Source: Hydrogenophaga sp. (GTDB taxonomy: Bacteria > Pseudomonadota > Gammaproteobacteria > Burkholderiales > Burkholderiaceae_C). Taken from it: 39,468 nt of DNA. The position numbers and the translations under genes were made by a program. The number at the start of each line of letters is the position of its first letter. Positions within the stretch are counted from its first letter, which is position 1. Location: the NCBI GenBank assembly GCA_011391595.1, contig JAABQG010000034.1, positions 1 through 39,468 of the forward strand, in the 5' to 3' direction. The notes below the pieces were generated by a model. It saw nothing but the letters and a program-made list of their open reading frames with translations. It was not told the origin of the DNA and ran no database searches. Shown one piece after another: positions 37,712 through 39,468 of the stretch.

Positions 37712-39178
37712 TCACGCCAGATCAAACACCGCCATGCTTTCCACATGCGCCGTGTGCGGGAACATGTTGACCACGCCGGCCAGCACGCAGCGGTAGCCGC
37801 CCAGGTGCACCAGCAGGCCGGCATCGCGCGCCAGGGTGGCGGGGTTGCAGCTGACGTAGACGATGCGCTTCGGAGGCGTCCAGTGTTCTGCGCCGGGTGG
37901 CAGCGGCGGCGCATCTTCGGCACCGATGCGTGCCTGGTGCAGGTCGGCGACGGCCTTGGCCAGCGCAAAAGCGCCTTCGCGCGGCGGGTCGACCAGCCAT
38001 TTGTCGGCGCTGCCGTCGGCCACCAGCATCGCAGGGGTCATCTCAAACAGGTTGCGCGCTACAAACTCCGTAGCGCATAGTGACCGTAGGGCGCTGGGTT
38101 TTGCCTTGTTTTTCTCAAAATTCTCGCGCGAACGGGCCACCAGGGTCTCGCTGCCCTCGATGCCGAGCACTTCACGCGCCTGCGTGGCCAGCGGCAGCGT
38201 GAAGTTGCCCAGCCCACAGAACCAGTCGATCACGCGCTCGGTCTTATCCACGGCCAGCAGACGCAGCGCGCGCGACACCAGCACGCGGTTGATGTGCGGG
38301 TTGACCTGCGTGAAATCGGTCGGCTTGAAGGGCATGGTGAGGCCGAAATCGGGCAAGGCATAGGCCAGCAAGGGGCCTCCTTCATCAAGCAGATGCACCG
38401 TATCGGGGCCTTTGGGCTGCAGCCACCACTGCATGTCATATTGCACCGCAAAGCTGCGCAAACGGGCCAGATCGTCTTCGGACAGCGGCTCCAGATGCCG
38501 CAGCACCAGCGCGGTGACGTCGTCGCCGCCAGCCAGTTCGATCTGCGGCAGGGTCTCACGCGCGTCCATGCTGAATATCAGCGTGCGCAACGGCAGCAGC
38601 ATGGCATTGACGTGCGGCGGCAGCACGTGGCATTCGCGGATGTCGGCCACGTAGCGGCTCTTGCGCTCGTGAAAGCCCACCAGCACCTCGCCCTTCTTGT
38701 GCACATGGCGCACCGAAAGGCGCGCCCTGTAGCGGTAGCCCCAGGTCGGCCCCTCGATCGGGCGCAGCAGGGTTTCCGACTTCACCTTGCCAAGGTGCCA
38801 GAGGTTGTCTTCCAGGACACGTTGCTTGACCGCCACCTGCGCCGCCGCGTGCAGATGCTGCATCTTGCAGCCGCCGCAGGCGCCGGTGTGCAGGCCAAAG
38901 TGCGGGCAGCCGGGGCGCACGCGTTGCGACGATTCCTGGTGAATGGCCGTGACCGTGCCTGCCTCCCAGCTTGCTTTCTTGCGGTGCACGTTCATGCTGA
39001 CCACTTCGAAAGGCAGCGCGCCTTCGATGAAGACGACCTTGCCGTCGGGCTTGTGGGCGATGCCCTGGGCTTCGATGTCGAGCGATTCGACGTGCAGCCA
39101 TCCGAGTGGCAGGCTGTTTTCGTGGGGCGTTTCGGGCGCAATTGCGGGAACAGTCTCGGAAAGAGTGGCTTCAGTCAT
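37712..39178 (-). CDS. rlmD: 23S rRNA (uracil-5-)-methyltransferase RlmD
   Basis: A 488-residue enzyme that methylates U1939 of 23S rRNA (E. coli numbering). An N-terminal TRAM domain ([29 protein letters not shown]) is followed by 4Fe-4S cysteines in [18 protein letters not shown] and ECHVLPP. The SAM site is [15 protein letters not shown], and the catalytic Cys lies in [14 protein letters not shown] stretch [16 protein letters not shown] stands where relatives, from memory, have a shorter loop between the SAM-binding and FVARNLFEM segments; it coincides with repeat copy F. The ATG 39178 lies 47 bases from the alpha-E gene end. Confidence 0.95.
   Translation of the reverse strand: MTEATLSETVPAIAPETPHENSLPLGWLHVESLDIEAQGIAHKPDGKVVFIEGALPFEVVSMNVHRKKASWEAGTVTAIHQESSQRVRPGCPHFGLHTGACGGCKMQHLHAAAQVAVKQRVLEDNLWHLGKVKSETLLRPIEGPTWGYRYRARLSVRHVHKKGEVLVGFHERKSRYVADIRECHVLPPHVNAMLLPLRTLIFSMDARETLPQIELAGGDDVTALVLRHLEPLSEDDLARLRSFAVQYDMQWWLQPKGPDTVHLLDEGGPLLAYALPDFGLTMPFKPTDFTQVNPHINRVLVSRALRLLAVDKTERVIDWFCGLGNFTLPLATQAREVLGIEGSETLVARSRENFEKNKAKPSALRSLCATEFVARNLFEMTPAMLVADGSADKWLVDPPREGAFALAKAVADLHQARIGAEDAPPLPPGAEHWTPPKRIVYVSCNPATLARDAGLLVHLGGYRCVLAGVVNMFPHTAHVESMAVFDLA
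38065..38104 (-). repeat. Short repeat copy F, inside rlmD
   Basis: On the plus strand ACTCCGTAGCGCATAGTGACC-GTAGGG-CGCTGGG, then TTTTGCC. The TGACC-N6-CGCTGGG core and the TAGC start match copy D almost position for position. It is in frame and encodes about 13 residues of RlmD. Confidence 0.5.
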
Positions 39179-39225
39179 GGCCTGAATTGTCTCAGGCCAT
39201 GGCCGAGCACCGCGCCCGCAGGTCG

Positions 39226-39468
39226 TCAGGCCGCCGAGGGCACCAGGAAATCGCGGCTGATGCGCCCACCCAGCGTGTTGACCCGGTCCAGGAACTGTGT
39301 CAGGTAGGCGTGCAGGCCGGTGGCCAGGATTTCATCGATGCGGCTGAACTGCAGGTCGGCGCGCAGCTTGCCGGCATGCCGCAGGGTTTCGCTGTAGGGG
39401 TCGCTGTCGACCAGCCGCAGGTTGCTCACGACCTCGTTCAGGCTGGCGTGCAGCGAGCGCGGCATGTC
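39226..39468 (-). CDS. Alpha-E domain (DUF403) protein, C-terminal part
   Basis: The last 80 or so residues of a protein whose N-terminus lies beyond the window. The sequence [57 protein letters not shown] and ISRDFLVP matches the end of alpha-E (DUF403) proteins. These usually sit with a circularly permuted ATP-grasp and a transglutaminase-like protein. The neighbours needed to confirm that set lie outside the window. Confidence 0.82.
   Translation of the reverse strand, partial: DMPRSLHASLNEVVSNLRLVDSDPYSETLRHAGKLRADLQFSRIDEILATGLHAYLTQFLDRVNTLGGRISRDFLVPSAA

Overview
The window looks like ordinary chromosome from a high-GC betaproteobacterium of the order Burkholderiales, most likely family Comamonadaceae (Rhodoferax, Polaromonas or Hydrogenophaga-like). 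The assignment rests on protein resemblance and on gene orders I know from that group: alaA-hom-thrC followed by molybdopterin genes, rpsF-priB-rpsR-rplI-dnaB, and ppsA divergent from its regulator. It has not been tested by a database search. I see no rRNA, tRNA, CRISPR array, prophage, transposase or insertion sequence. Most of the content is housekeeping metabolism and transport.

Layout. 1-1361: the end of a Trk/Ktr potassium channel subunit and its KtrA-type gating subunit. 1625-3933: a small sulfur module. A minus-strand run (exported rhodanese, DsrE-like protein, SAM methyltransferase) diverges from an ArsR-type regulator fused to a rhodanese domain, across a perfect AT-rich palindrome. 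3994-14902: a long minus-strand run. Read in transcription order it is alanine aminotransferase, homoserine dehydrogenase, threonine synthase, mobB, moeA, moaD, moaE, clpB (with its own sigma-32-like promoter) and a coniferyl-aldehyde-type dehydrogenase. 14994-18823: plus-strand genes for an Mth938-like protein, a PrxQ/Bcp peroxiredoxin, a PIN-PhoH ATPase and an L,D-transpeptidase. 18824-21855: minus-strand replication/ribosome cluster rpsF-priB-rpsR-rplI-dnaB.

21995-24394: a two-component sodium/solute symporter (large VC_2705-type subunit plus DUF4212 small subunit). 24514-27953: PEP synthase divergent from its bifunctional regulatory kinase/phosphorylase. 28088-30161: tonB-exbB-exbD-hemP, an energy-coupling and hemin-uptake cluster. 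30379-32118: a 7TM-DISM membrane protein with a degenerate GGDEF domain. 32220-34453: a GlcG/HbpS-like protein, a BAX-inhibitor-like membrane protein, SirB2 and a DUF454 (YbaN-like) protein. 34607-39468: a FadH-type 2,4-dienoyl-CoA reductase, a Rossmann-fold NAD(P)-binding protein, the rRNA methyltransferase RlmD and the end of an alpha-E protein.

The most distinctive structure outside the genes is a degenerate short repeat of about 40 bp. Its core reads TGACC-N6-CGCTGG or close to it. I find it in at least five intergenic places and apparently once in frame inside rlmD. Other points worth a look are the divergent operator of the sulfur module and its regulator with a cysteine-free DNA-binding part, the sigma-32-like clpB promoter built over the moaE stop codon, an L,D-transpeptidase frame that runs 270 bp antisense into dnaB, and DnaA-box-like sites at rpsF and dnaB. 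I did not find a clearly new multi-gene system. The sulfur module and the repeat family are the best candidates for follow-up.
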